The notes below the pieces were generated by a model. The model had not been told where the DNA came from. It saw only the letters and a list, made by a program, of their open reading frames with translations, and searched no databases. DNA of 64,000 bases from CAZYQW01 sp964649825. GTDB taxonomy: Bacteria > Planctomycetota > B15-G4 > JADJEK01. Positions within the stretch are counted from its first letter, which is position 1, and every line of letters starts with the position of its first letter. Where the stretch lies: the NCBI GenBank assembly GCA_964649825.1, contig CAZYQW010000060.1, forward strand, positions 51,772 to 115,771, written 5' to 3'. The translations under genes and the position numbers were made by a program. Of this stretch, positions 56,016 through 64,000 are shown one piece after another.

Positions 56016-56039
56016 GGCACCCTAGGAAGGGAACGTCGA

Positions 56040-57047
56040 ATGCGTATCCGCTGGCGTAGTTTTGAGCTTCCCTCCCGGGTGGTCGTCGATCGGAGCAGCC
56101 GTGCCGATACCTACGGTTCGTTCACGGTCGAGCCGTTCGAGAAGGGTTTCGGCCACACGATCGGCAACGGTCTGCGGCGCGTGCTGCTTTCGTCGATCGA
56201 GGGCAGCGCCGTCACCCAGGTCAAGATCGCGAACGTCCTCCACGAGTTCAGCTCGTTGACCGGGGTGCTCGAAGACGTGACCGATATCATCCTGAACGTC
56301 AAGCAGCTCCTCGTCCGAATCGACGGCGATGAACCGGTGACGATGAAGATCGACGTCAAGCGCAAGGGTGCGGTGACGGCGGCGGATATCGTGACGGATC
56401 ACCGCGCCGAGATCGTGAATCGCGACCTTGTCATCGCGACCCTCACCGACGACGTCCAGTTCCAGATGGAGCTGAGCGCGCAGCGCGGCCGCGGCTACGT
56501 GACGGCCGACGAGAACACGCCGGACGATCGCGAGTTGGGCGTGATCCCGATCGACTCGAACTTCTCGCCGGTCAAACGTGTCCGGTACAAGGTCGAGGAC
56601 ACCCGCGTCGGGAAGATCACGAACTACGACAAGCTCATCATCGAGGTCTGGACGGACGGCACCACGCGACCGGAAGTCGCGCTCCAGGAGGCGGCGAAGA
56701 TCTATCGCAAGCACCTGAACCCGTTCATTCACTACTTCCAGCCCGGCGAGGACGCGGCTGTCTCCGAGGCCGCGGTCATGGCGGACGAAGAGGCCGAGAA
56801 GGAGCAGCAGCGCATGCGCGACCTCCTCGCGAAGCCGATCGAGGAGCTCGACCTGTCCGTCCGCGCCCGAAACTGCCTCGACGCCGAGAACCTCGCCACC
56901 GTAGGCGACCTCGTGCGAAAGTCCGAGCAGGAGCTTCTGAAGATCAAGAACTTCGGGAAGACCTCCCTCAAGGAGATCAAGAAGAAGCTCTCCGACCTCG
57001 ACCTGTCGCTCGGCATGAACACCGAGACGATGGCCGCGAGCAAGTAG
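56040..57047 (+). CDS. rpoA: RNA polymerase alpha subunit
   Basis: 335 residues. The N-terminal assembly domain has FTVEPFEKGFGHTIGNGLRRVLLSSI (in parts) and EFSSLTGVLEDVTDIILN. The C-terminal domain, from about residue 265, has IEELDLSVRARNCL and KIKNFGKTSLKEIKKKL, which bind UP elements and activators. AGGAAGGG precedes the ATG. Confidence 0.98.
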   Translation: MRIRWRSFELPSRVVVDRSSRADTYGSFTVEPFEKGFGHTIGNGLRRVLLSSIEGSAVTQVKIANVLHEFSSLTGVLEDVTDIILNVKQLLVRIDGDEPVTMKIDVKRKGAVTAADIVTDHRAEIVNRDLVIATLTDDVQFQMELSAQRGRGYVTADENTPDDRELGVIPIDSNFSPVKRVRYKVEDTRVGKITNYDKLIIEVWTDGTTRPEVALQEAAKIYRKHLNPFIHYFQPGEDAAVSEAAVMADEEAEKEQQRMRDLLAKPIEELDLSVRARNCLDAENLATVGDLVRKSEQELLKIKNFGKTSLKEIKKKLSDLDLSLGMNTETMAASK

Positions 57048-57054
57048 GTGAATC

Positions 57055-57459
57055 ATGGTTAGCCACCGCATGAGAGGCCGAAAGTTCGGCCGCAAGACCA
57101 AGCACCGCATCGCGATGAAGCGGAACCTGATGACGGCGCTCCTCGAGCACGGCCGGATCACTACGACGCTGCCGAAGGCGAAAGAGTATCGGCCGCGCGT
57201 GGAGAAGATGATCTCGCTCGGCCGACACAAGACGCTCCACAACGTGCGCCGCGCGGCCCGCGACATCCAGTCGAAGGCAGTGCTGAAGAAGCTGTTCGAC
57301 GAGATCGGGCCGCGTTTCCGGGATCGCCCTGGTGGATACACGCGAATCCGAAAACTCTCGCGACCGCGGGTGAACGATTGCGCGCCGCGCGCCATCCTGG
57401 AACTCGTCGACTACGTGCCGGCGGCGACCAAGGTCCAGGAGGAAGCCGAAGAGTCCTGA
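57055..57459 (+). CDS. rplQ: 50S ribosomal protein L17
   Basis: 134 residues. HRMRGRKFGRKTKHRIAMKRNLMTALLEHGRITTTLPKAKE (in parts: GRKFGRKTKHR, LMTALLEHGRITTTL) and GGYTRIRKLSRPRVNDCAPRA are standard. Last gene of the ribosomal operon; a terminator follows 50 bases later. Confidence 0.96.
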   Translation: MVSHRMRGRKFGRKTKHRIAMKRNLMTALLEHGRITTTLPKAKEYRPRVEKMISLGRHKTLHNVRRAARDIQSKAVLKKLFDEIGPRFRDRPGGYTRIRKLSRPRVNDCAPRAILELVDYVPAATKVQEEAEES

Positions 57460-57509
57460 AGCGGGAGGATCTCGAAGGCGAGGTCCGATGCGCGAGCGAC
57501 GGAGTGGAA

Positions 57510-57551
57510 CGACGCCGTACGACCCCTGAGTCGCACGGCGTCGCATGTTTT
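57510..57551 (+). terminator. Terminator after rplQ
   Basis: CGACGCCGT (57510-57518) pairs exactly with ACGGCGTCG (57535-57543); inside, CGAC/GTCG can extend the fold. CATGTTTT follows. It lies between the convergent rplQ and dnaE genes. The rest of the 204-base gap shows nothing coding that I trust. Confidence 0.7.
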
Positions 57552-57663
57552 GCGGGGAGCTGGGCCCGCCGGTGCGCGACCCGTCCGGTGAAGAGGACGA
57601 GGCGGACATGAAGACCGATGACCGCCGAGCCGCGCGGCGGACGATCGCGGTGGCCTCCGCCCT

Positions 57664-60600
57664 TCAGCGCAGGACGAGGTTCTCGGCGCCGACCACGGCG
57701 GAAAGCGCCTCGAAGCTCTCCTCGCTGACGCTCACCTTGTAGTCGGACCCGCATCGGATGAACGCGTCCTCGCCGTCCGCCTCCACGAAACGCAGGTAGA
57801 TCGGGACGTTGCCGGGATGCGCGCGAATCGTTTCCCGCAGCCGGCCGAGCAGATCGTCGCCGGGGTCGGAGAGGGTCAGGATCACGCGGTCCACGCGCCG
57901 GGAGAGGATCTCCTCCACCGGCACCGCGTCGACCACCCGCAGCGTCGGTTCCTCGCGGCTCAAGTCGAGGGTGCCGGTGAAGATGCCGATCGCGTCGTCG
58001 ACGAGGAAGTCGGCCACCTTCTTGTAGTCCTCCGCGAAGCAGACCGCCGAGACCGCCGTGGAGTCGAGGTTCACGATACGGAACATCGCGAGCTTCTGCC
58101 CGGCGGCCCGGCCGCGCTTCGTGACCGCGATACGCACGCCGGAGACGGCGCCGCCGATCGTGACCTCGGCCCGATCCTCGAGGTCGGCCAGCTCCGGAAG
58201 CGAGTGGGTCGAGTAGCGCTCGAGCGTGCGCGCGTGCTGTCGCAGCGGATTGTCGGAGAGGAAGAACCCGAGCGCTTCTTTCTCGCGGGCGAGCTTCTCG
58301 CGATCGGCCCACTCGGCGACGTCGGGGAGCCGGTAATCGACGTCGTCCTGGGGCAGCGCACCGAACAGCGAGAGCTGCCCTCTCTTCTTGTCGGACTGAT
58401 GCTGCTGACCCAGCCGAAGCAGCGTCTCCAGCCCGGCCAAGATGCGAGCGCGCGGCTGGTTCGTCCAGTCGTACGCTCCGGCCTGGATGAACGCCTCATG
58501 GACGCCCTTCGTCATGGCCGTCGCGTCGACTTCCTCGAACACCTCGACGAGCGTCCGGAACGGTCGGTTGAGTCGCGTACGCGCGGCGAGCACCGCTTCG
58601 ACGGGCCGCTCGCCGACCCCTTTGATCGCGCCGAGTCCGAACCGGATCGCGCCGTCGCGGATCCTGAAGTCGAGCTCGGACTCGTTCAGATCCGGTACGA
58701 GGACGGCGATGTCGCTGCGGCGACATTCGTCCAGGTAGACCGCCACCTTGTCGGTGTCGCCGCGGTCGATCGACATGCACGCCGCGAGGAACTCCTGGCG
58801 GTGGTTTGCCTTCAGGTACGCCGTCCGATACGTGAGGATTCCGTACGCAACGGTGTGGCTCTTGTTGAAGCCGTAGCCGGCGAAGTACGCCATCGTCTCC
58901 CAGATGTCGGTGGCGACCTTGCGGTCCACCTGCTTCGTCACCGCGCCGTCGATGAACTTCGCCTTGAACTTCTCCATCACCTCCGGCTTCTTCTTGCCCA
59001 TCGCCTTGCGGAGGTTGTCCGCTTCCTCGAGCGAGAAACCGGCGAGCACGTTCGAGATGCGCATGATCTGCTCCTGGTAGACCATGACGCCGTAGGTCGG
59101 CTCGAGGATCGGCTCCAGCGAAGGATCCGGGTATTCGATCGGCTCCCGTCCGTGCTTTCGGTTGACGAACGAATCGACCATCCCGGACCCGAGCGGCCCG
59201 GGGCGATAGAGCGCGAGGATGGCGACGATGTCTTCGAACGTGTCGGGCTGCATCTTCTGCAGCAGCTCCCGCATCCCCGACGACTCGAGCTGGAACACTC
59301 CGGTCGTGTCGCCCTTCTGGAGCAGCTCGTACGTCGCCTTGTCGTCGAACGTGAGCCGTTCGAGATCGAGCTCGACGCCCGATGCTCGCACGAGCTCCTG
59401 CGCGCGCGCGAGGATGGTCAGCGTCTTCAAGCCGAGGAAGTCCATCTTCAGCAGACCGATGGACTCGAGCTCGTTCATCGAGAACTGCGTGTTGACTTCG
59501 TTCTGGACCCGGCAGAGCGGTACGTACTCCTCGAGCGGCTTGTCGGCGATGACGACGCCGGCCGCGTGTGTCGAGGTGTGTCGGTTCAACCCCTCGATAC
59601 TGAGGGAGATGTCGAAGAGCTGCTGGACGCGCGGGTCGGCGTTGCCCATCGCGCGGAGATCCTCGTCGAGCTCGAGGGCGTCCTTCAGCTTCGTGCCGAC
59701 GGTGGTCGGGATACGCTTCGAGATCTTGTCGACGGTGGCGAGGTCGATGCCGAGCACGCGGCCGGTGTCGCGGATCGCGGCTTTCGCGGCGAGGGTCCCG
59801 AACGTAACGATCTGACACACGTTCTCGGGCCGGTACTTCTCCTGCACGTAGCGGATCACTGTCTCGCGCCGGTCGCGGCAGAAGTCGATGTCGATGTCCG
59901 GCATCGACACGCGCCCGCGATTCAAGAAACGCTCGAACAGGAGATCGTAGCGGAGCGGATCGACGTCGGTGATCCCCAGGCTGTACGCGACGATCGATCC
60001 CGCCGCCGAGCCGCGTCCCGGCCCGACCGGCACGTCGTTGTCGCGAGCGAAGCGCATGAAATCGGCCACGATGAGGAAGTAGGCGACGAAGCCCATCTCC
60101 GCGATCACCGCCATCTCGTAGTCGAGCCGCGCTCGGACCTTGTCGTCGATCCTCCCGTAGCGCTCGATCACGCCGGCTTCACACTGCTGGTGGAAGTACG
60201 TGAGCTGATCGATGCGGCCGGGCACTTCGAAGTGGGGGAGATGGAACTCATCGAGCTTGATCTCGACGTTGCACCGCTCGGCAACCTCGAACGTACGTTC
60301 GCAGAGCCGATCGGCGCCCTTGAACAGCGTCGCCATCTCGTCGCTCGTGCGGAAGTAGTGCTGGTCGGTCTCGAGGCGTTGGCGGTTCTCGTCCTCGAGC
60401 GTCTTCCCCGAGGCGATGCACATCATCACCTCGCGTGCGGCGGCGTGTTCAGGCTTGATGTAGTGGACGTCGTTCGTCAGCACGGACGGGATCCCGGTGC
60501 GCTTCGCGAGCGCGAGCAACCCCTCACGCTGGCGGCGTTGGAGCGGAATCTCGTTCGCCATGATCTCGATGAAGTAGTGGTCGCGGCCGAAGAGATCGCG

Positions 60601-61077
60601 GTACTCCTCGGCCATCCGATCGGCGCCTCGTTCATCGCTGGCGAGCACCTTGCGCGAGACCTCGCCCGACATGCACCCCGAGAGCGCGATGATCCCCTTC
60701 GCGTGGCTCGCGAGCAGCTCCTTATCGACGCGCGGCTTGAAGTAGAATCCGTCGACGTACCCCTTCGACACGAGCCGCATCAAGTTGTGGTACCCGTCGA
60801 GGTTCTCCGCGAGGAGCGTCAGGTGGTGAACCGCCTCCTTCGGGTCGCGCGCGCGGTGATCCCGTGCCAGGTTGATCTCGCAGCCGAGGATCGGCACGAG
60901 GCCCCGCTTCCGCGCGGCCTGATAGAACTGGATCGCGCCGAACATGTTTCCGTGGTCGGTTAGCGCGATCCGTTCCTGCGCGCATTCGACCGCGGCGTCG
61001 CAGAGCGCGTCGATGCGCGCGTTCGCCTCGAGCAAACTGAAGTGGCTGTGGCAGTGAAGGTGTGCGAAGCGAACCAC
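57664..61077 (-). CDS. dnaE: DNA polymerase III alpha subunit (DnaE)
   Basis: 1137 residues from GTG 61077; replicative polymerase. N-terminal PHP domain with HLHCHSHFSLLE (residues 6-17) and LTDHGNMFG. Family C palm with VGPGRGSAAGSIVAY and PDIDIDFCRDRR near 391 (catalytic Asp pair), the finger block TFGTLAAKAAIRDTGRV, GYGFNKSHTVAYG near 735, tandem HhH region, and a C-terminal OB domain (VTIGGAVSGVRIAVTKRG). The length matches DnaE1-type enzymes. Convergent with the ribosomal operon. Confidence 0.97.
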   Translation of the reverse strand: MVRFAHLHCHSHFSLLEANARIDALCDAAVECAQERIALTDHGNMFGAIQFYQAARKRGLVPILGCEINLARDHRARDPKEAVHHLTLLAENLDGYHNLMRLVSKGYVDGFYFKPRVDKELLASHAKGIIALSGCMSGEVSRKVLASDERGADRMAEEYRDLFGRDHYFIEIMANEIPLQRRQREGLLALAKRTGIPSVLTNDVHYIKPEHAAAREVMMCIASGKTLEDENRQRLETDQHYFRTSDEMATLFKGADRLCERTFEVAERCNVEIKLDEFHLPHFEVPGRIDQLTYFHQQCEAGVIERYGRIDDKVRARLDYEMAVIAEMGFVAYFLIVADFMRFARDNDVPVGPGRGSAAGSIVAYSLGITDVDPLRYDLLFERFLNRGRVSMPDIDIDFCRDRRETVIRYVQEKYRPENVCQIVTFGTLAAKAAIRDTGRVLGIDLATVDKISKRIPTTVGTKLKDALELDEDLRAMGNADPRVQQLFDISLSIEGLNRHTSTHAAGVVIADKPLEEYVPLCRVQNEVNTQFSMNELESIGLLKMDFLGLKTLTILARAQELVRASGVELDLERLTFDDKATYELLQKGDTTGVFQLESSGMRELLQKMQPDTFEDIVAILALYRPGPLGSGMVDSFVNRKHGREPIEYPDPSLEPILEPTYGVMVYQEQIMRISNVLAGFSLEEADNLRKAMGKKKPEVMEKFKAKFIDGAVTKQVDRKVATDIWETMAYFAGYGFNKSHTVAYGILTYRTAYLKANHRQEFLAACMSIDRGDTDKVAVYLDECRRSDIAVLVPDLNESELDFRIRDGAIRFGLGAIKGVGERPVEAVLAARTRLNRPFRTLVEVFEEVDATAMTKGVHEAFIQAGAYDWTNQPRARILAGLETLLRLGQQHQSDKKRGQLSLFGALPQDDVDYRLPDVAEWADREKLAREKEALGFFLSDNPLRQHARTLERYSTHSLPELADLEDRAEVTIGGAVSGVRIAVTKRGRAAGQKLAMFRIVNLDSTAVSAVCFAEDYKKVADFLVDDAIGIFTGTLDLSREEPTLRVVDAVPVEEILSRRVDRVILTLSDPGDDLLGRLRETIRAHPGNVPIYLRFVEADGEDAFIRCGSDYKVSVSEESFEALSAVVGAENLVLR

Positions 61078-61164
61078 GGGCGTCCTTGGGCGGTGATCGG
61101 GGCCCTACGAAGACCAGCGATACGTTCTCTCGTTCCAGCGTACCGCGGGGGATCGGGAGCCAGG

Positions 61165-62346
61165 CTAGCTGCGCCGCGCGCGCGCCGCAACGACGCTGGC
61201 CGTCACCATGAGGAGCACGAGCAGCGCTTCTGTGGACCAATTGGTGAATCCCTGTGGAAACCGTGTGGAGAGGTGCTTGGCGACGAGATAGACCACGGTC
61301 ACGAGGCCCGCCATACGGATCTCGCCGCACCGGAGCAGTCGGCTTGCAAACGGGTAGGAGGCGACGACCAGAGCGGTCTGAATCAGCGTGTGGTCGCCCG
61401 GGAACACGATCTCGCGAATCCCGATGAGCGCGCCCGCGGCGGCGACGCTGGCCACGATGAACCGGACGGATCCACTCTTCGCGTCGAACAGGATCGGCGG
61501 CATCGCGGCCACGAACGCCGCGATCAGAATGGCGTTGATCGTCCCCTGCCGAGCGAACGTGGCGGCGAGCGCGGGTGCGACCGGAGCGACCAGGAACGGC
61601 GCGATCCACAGCGCGTGGCCGGCGAGGTAGCTCTCTTCGCGCGGGCGGACCAGCTCTCGGGCCCGCAGGTCGGCGTCGCGCAGATGCTCGCGCGGCGACC
61701 CAATCCTCCGGGCGGCGGCGCGGAAGCGATGGATTGGACCGAAGGTCAGGTTGCCGACGACGATCGAGACCGCGGCCGCGGCGAGCGGAGAGGAGGCCGG
61801 CGTCAAGATCCGCGTGGCGAGGAACAACGCGGCCGCCGCCGCGGGGCCGAGGTTGGGTCGCGCGATCGGGATTCCACGATGCTCCCGGACCGCCGGCGTT
61901 GCGACCGCATAGGTGAGGAGCACCGTCACCAGCCCGAGCATCAGTCGGTCCGGACCGCCGACGAGCACGGCGAGGTGGGTCCACGCGGGCGCGTCCGAGA
62001 GGGTCGCGAGGGCGAACACCGCGATCGAAACGGCGAGGGCGAGCATCGCCTTCACGCGCGCGAGTGCGCTGCGAATCGCGCGTTCGTCGTACGGAGCGGA
62101 CTCGAGCCGCGCCGCGGCCAGGACATTGGGGCCAGTGTCGACGATGAGGCGCGCGACGAGGAACACGGCCGCGAGCTCCAGGAGGCGAAACCCATCGTCG
62201 GAAGTTCGGTGGTGGACCGAGGTCCACGCTCCGGCTCCCCAGAGGATAGGTTCGAGGAGCCGAGCGGTGACGGGTCGACCAAGGAATTCGAGCGCGCTTG
62301 ACGCGTCGGTTGCGGCGCTGATAGTTTTCGCGCGGTCTCGACTCAT
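61165..62346 (-). CDS. Polytopic membrane protein, unknown function
   Basis: 393 residues from ATG 62346. About eight to nine hydrophobic helices, with a soluble hydrophilic loop near residue 240 (RIGSPREHLRDADLRARELV). I recognise no family motif. Later segments FAMPPILFDAKSG-like (MPPILFDAKSGSVRF) and IREIVFPGDHTLIQTALVVASYPFASRLLRCGEI (in parts) recall sodium/proton antiporter-like membrane folds only loosely. Upstream of dnaE on the same strand, 87 bases apart. The start lies only 22 bases from the divergent HEAT-repeat gene. Confidence 0.6.
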   Translation of the reverse strand: MSRDRAKTISAATDASSALEFLGRPVTARLLEPILWGAGAWTSVHHRTSDDGFRLLELAAVFLVARLIVDTGPNVLAAARLESAPYDERAIRSALARVKAMLALAVSIAVFALATLSDAPAWTHLAVLVGGPDRLMLGLVTVLLTYAVATPAVREHRGIPIARPNLGPAAAAALFLATRILTPASSPLAAAAVSIVVGNLTFGPIHRFRAAARRIGSPREHLRDADLRARELVRPREESYLAGHALWIAPFLVAPVAPALAATFARQGTINAILIAAFVAAMPPILFDAKSGSVRFIVASVAAAGALIGIREIVFPGDHTLIQTALVVASYPFASRLLRCGEIRMAGLVTVVYLVAKHLSTRFPQGFTNWSTEALLVLLMVTASVVAARARRS

Positions 62347-62368
62347 TCTCGAAGGGTGTCGCCGTCCC

Positions 62369-63247
62369 GTGCTCCAACTGCGATCTTTGTCGATCTTCCT
62401 CGTCGCGTTCGGTCTGTGCACGTGCGGAACCGGGGACGCGCTCGATCGTGACGATCGGGAACGCCTCGACGAACTTTGGAGACTCTATCAGAGTCAAGAC
62501 CCCGAATGGCCCGATGCGCGCGACCGCTGGTACGGGAGCGGGGGGGCGGAGCGCGAGACGCTCGTCCTCTCCCTGATTCGCGATCTTGTTCATCGGGCTC
62601 CGACGCCGGTCCAGACCGCGCGTGGGCTCGAGCCCGGGTGGAAACGTCCCCAGCGCGAGCTTCTCTCGCTGCCGCGGGAGACCACCGTCGACTTTCTGGT
62701 GGTCGCGCTCCGTACGGGCCGCGATCCGGCGTCGCTGGGCCCGCTCGCCGATACGTTGGCCGGGTTCGGTGCGGTGACCGAGATCGTGGACGCGCTCGAT
62801 CACCCGAATTCCGGCGACTCGCCGCAGTTCGCCGGCTATGCCATGTTCTCGTTGGTCCAGGCCGGCGGCGATCAGGCGATCGCGCGCGTCGCGCAGGAGC
62901 TGCGGACGGCGCGGGAATGGACCGTCCGCTCGCGAGCGGCCGAGGCGCTCGGAAACGCGCGCTACACTGATCAGGACCGCGCCGTCGTGGCGCTTCTCGG
63001 CGGCCTCGAGGACGACGAGCGGTTCGTCGTGCGCAAGACGCTCGAGGCGCTCTGGCAACTCGACCGGGCCGACGCGGCGCCGGCCATCGCGGCGTTCCTC
63101 GGCGAAGCGGTAGAGTCGGGCCGGGACGAGGAAGCTGGGCTTGCGGTGATCACGTTGAAGAAGCTCACCGGCGCGCAGGTCCCCGGCGACGATCCGGCCG
63201 TTTGGAGGCTCGAGGCCCAATCCGCGGCCGCGCGCGCGAAGCGATGA
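62369..63247 (+). CDS. Exported HEAT-repeat protein
   Basis: 292 residues from GTG 62369. N-terminal hydrophobic signal LSIFLVAFGLC with possible lipobox ending at Cys17 or Cys19 (LCTC, not ideal). From about residue 110 there are HEAT/PBS-lyase-like repeats: GYAMFSLVQAGGDQAIARVAQEL, VRSRAAEALGN, VALLGGLEDDERFVVRKTLEALWQL (in parts) and PAIAAFLGEAVES. Such proteins are protein-binding scaffolds. GAAGGG lies 12 bases before the GTG, rather far. Divergent from the membrane protein gene and followed 24 bases later by the zinc-ribbon gene. Confidence 0.7.
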   Translation: MLQLRSLSIFLVAFGLCTCGTGDALDRDDRERLDELWRLYQSQDPEWPDARDRWYGSGGAERETLVLSLIRDLVHRAPTPVQTARGLEPGWKRPQRELLSLPRETTVDFLVVALRTGRDPASLGPLADTLAGFGAVTEIVDALDHPNSGDSPQFAGYAMFSLVQAGGDQAIARVAQELRTAREWTVRSRAAEALGNARYTDQDRAVVALLGGLEDDERFVVRKTLEALWQLDRADAAPAIAAFLGEAVESGRDEEAGLAVITLKKLTGAQVPGDDPAVWRLEAQSAAARAKR

Positions 63248-63271
63248 CCGGCGACCGAGACGCGATCTGAC

Positions 63272-63865
63272 ATGGACTTCACGATTCGCAAGAGCTCCGA
63301 GTCGTGCCAGGTGTGCGAGCGCGGGTTCCAATCCGGCGAGGACCACTTCTCGCTCGTCCGGTTCGAGGAGACCGAGCCGGTCCGGATCGACCTTTGCGTC
63401 GACTGCTTCACCCATTCGGAGCGGGATCCCGAGCGGGAGTTCGCGTACTGGCGCACGAAGCGGTCGGACCACGCGAAGCCAAAGCGCGTGGTCGACTTCA
63501 ATACGCTCCGAGAGCTCTTCTTCCGAATGGCCGAACAGGGCAGTGCCGAGTACCAGAAGACGTCCTACCTCCTGGGGCTCGTACTGCTGCGCAAGCGGGT
63601 GCTCCGCCTCGAGGAGTTCGTCACCGAGAACGGGATCGACTACCTGGTCGTCACGTCGCGCGAACGACCGGCGCCGCTGAAGATCGAGGCGCCGCCGCTC
63701 GTCGCCGCCGAATTCGACGTGCTGCGCGAGCGACTCCAGTCGCTCCTGGACATCGACCTGGAGGGAGAAGGGATCGAGGACGTCGGCGCTTCGAGAGCGA
63801 CCGCCCAGCCCGACGCGCACGACCCGGAGGGCGACGAACCGCCGGAGGACGCCACGCCCGCCTAG
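63272..63865 (+). CDS. Zinc-ribbon protein, unknown function
   Basis: 197 residues. N-terminal four-Cys ribbon: CQVCERGFQSGEDHFS then CVDCF, about 28 residues apart. A helical middle follows (TLRELFFRMAEQGSAEYQKTSYLLGLVLLRKRVL, quoted as LGLVLLRKRVL), then EFDVLRERLQSLLDIDLEGE and an acidic Pro-rich tail. The CxxC-x-G-x3-GE-x(3)S arrangement resembles a small conserved group I associate with Planctomycetota, function unknown. No enzyme motif is visible. Confidence 0.75.
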   Translation: MDFTIRKSSESCQVCERGFQSGEDHFSLVRFEETEPVRIDLCVDCFTHSERDPEREFAYWRTKRSDHAKPKRVVDFNTLRELFFRMAEQGSAEYQKTSYLLGLVLLRKRVLRLEEFVTENGIDYLVVTSRERPAPLKIEAPPLVAAEFDVLRERLQSLLDIDLEGEGIEDVGASRATAQPDAHDPEGDEPPEDATPA

Positions 63866-63905
63866 CAGCCCGTGGTGAAAGTGCTTTCGAAGCGAGGCGA
63901 GGTCA

Positions 63906-63985
63906 TCGCGACCGAGATCGAGGCGCAGGACCGCAGGCGTACTGCCTGTACGTCGAGGATCCTGCAACGAAGAGATCGGTCGCGA
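63906..63985. repeat. Nested imperfect palindrome at the window edge
   Basis: Three nested arms share one centre: TCGCGACCGA (63906-63915) with TCGGTCGCGA (63976-63985), GCAGGA (63925-63930) with TCCTGC (63960-63965), and CAGGC (63934-63938) with GCCTG (63944-63948) around GTACT. It lies just after the zinc-ribbon gene stop. It may be an extragenic palindromic element, a terminator-like RNA fold, or the edge of a longer repeat or gene cut by the window end. Confidence 0.5.
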
Positions 63986-64000
63986 GGGCCCGCCGCAGCC

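Noticed and set aside
57545..57742. Short plus-strand open frame between rplQ and dnaE
   Set aside because: It starts inside the terminator tail, has no ribosome binding site and runs into dnaE on the opposite strand.
57817..60963. 1048-codon plus-strand frame over dnaE
   Set aside because: dnaE on the minus strand has all polymerase motifs; the plus product is low-complexity.

Overview
The window is GC-rich bacterial DNA with no mobile elements, no CRISPR array and no rRNA genes. The best taxonomic clue is EF-Tu (27907-29100). Its switch I segment reads AKGGTVRDETKTVTIAV in place of the usual EKARGITI-type sequence, a form I associate with Planctomycetota. A SecY with the MFQPNDIANNL loop, a three-helix SecE, a zinc-type S14, a C4-zinc S4 and a short MutS2 are compatible with that. 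I therefore read this as a chromosomal segment of a high-GC planctomycete-like bacterium with a Gram-negative (outer-membrane) envelope. This is inference from remembered sequence patterns, not a database search.

Bases 1-13.5 kb hold a surface-glycan assembly region. It contains the end of a membrane glycosyltransferase, two GT4 glycosyltransferases, a tandem GNAT acyltransferase, a NodB-type deacetylase, a WecA/TagO-type polyprenyl-phosphate sugar-phosphate transferase, a SAM methyltransferase, and two related cobalamin-type radical SAM proteins (2547-3959 and 12106-13509). Facing them on the minus strand is a large membrane protein with a TPR-like tail. Bases 13.5-18.3 kb are a minus-strand lipid-transport operon: an unusual lipoprotein with about 12 copies of a WP(L/F)F-like motif, then mlaE, mlaF and a long-tailed mlaD. 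Bases 18.4-27.3 kb are mixed housekeeping genes: two lipoproteins coupled to dtd, an HU-like protein, a GT2, a reverse-transsulfuration pair (cystathionine beta-synthase and cystathionine gamma-lyase), a MutS2 lacking its Smr domain, and a stand-alone receiver protein.

Bases 27.3-57.6 kb are a single co-oriented gene-expression supercluster. The order is promoter, tRNA-Thr, tRNA-Tyr, tRNA-Gly, tuf, secE, nusG, rplKAJL, rpoBC, rpsLG, fusA, then the S10-spc-alpha genes rpsJ to rplQ. Strong hairpins sit at several junctions (after tuf, nusG-rplK, rplL-rpoB, after rpoC, rpsG-fusA, after rplQ). Recognisable promoters sit before the tRNAs, before rpsL and before rpsJ, so the supercluster is probably several overlapping transcription units. 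rpmG, rpmD, adk and map are absent from their common positions. Bases 57.6-64 kb hold dnaE (minus strand), a polytopic membrane protein, a HEAT-repeat exported protein, a zinc-ribbon protein and, at the very end, a nested palindrome.

The strongest candidates for something undescribed are the WP-motif lipoprotein heading the Mla operon, the repeat-tailed MlaD beside it, the altered EF-Tu switch I, and the hairpin-gated organisation of the translation supercluster.
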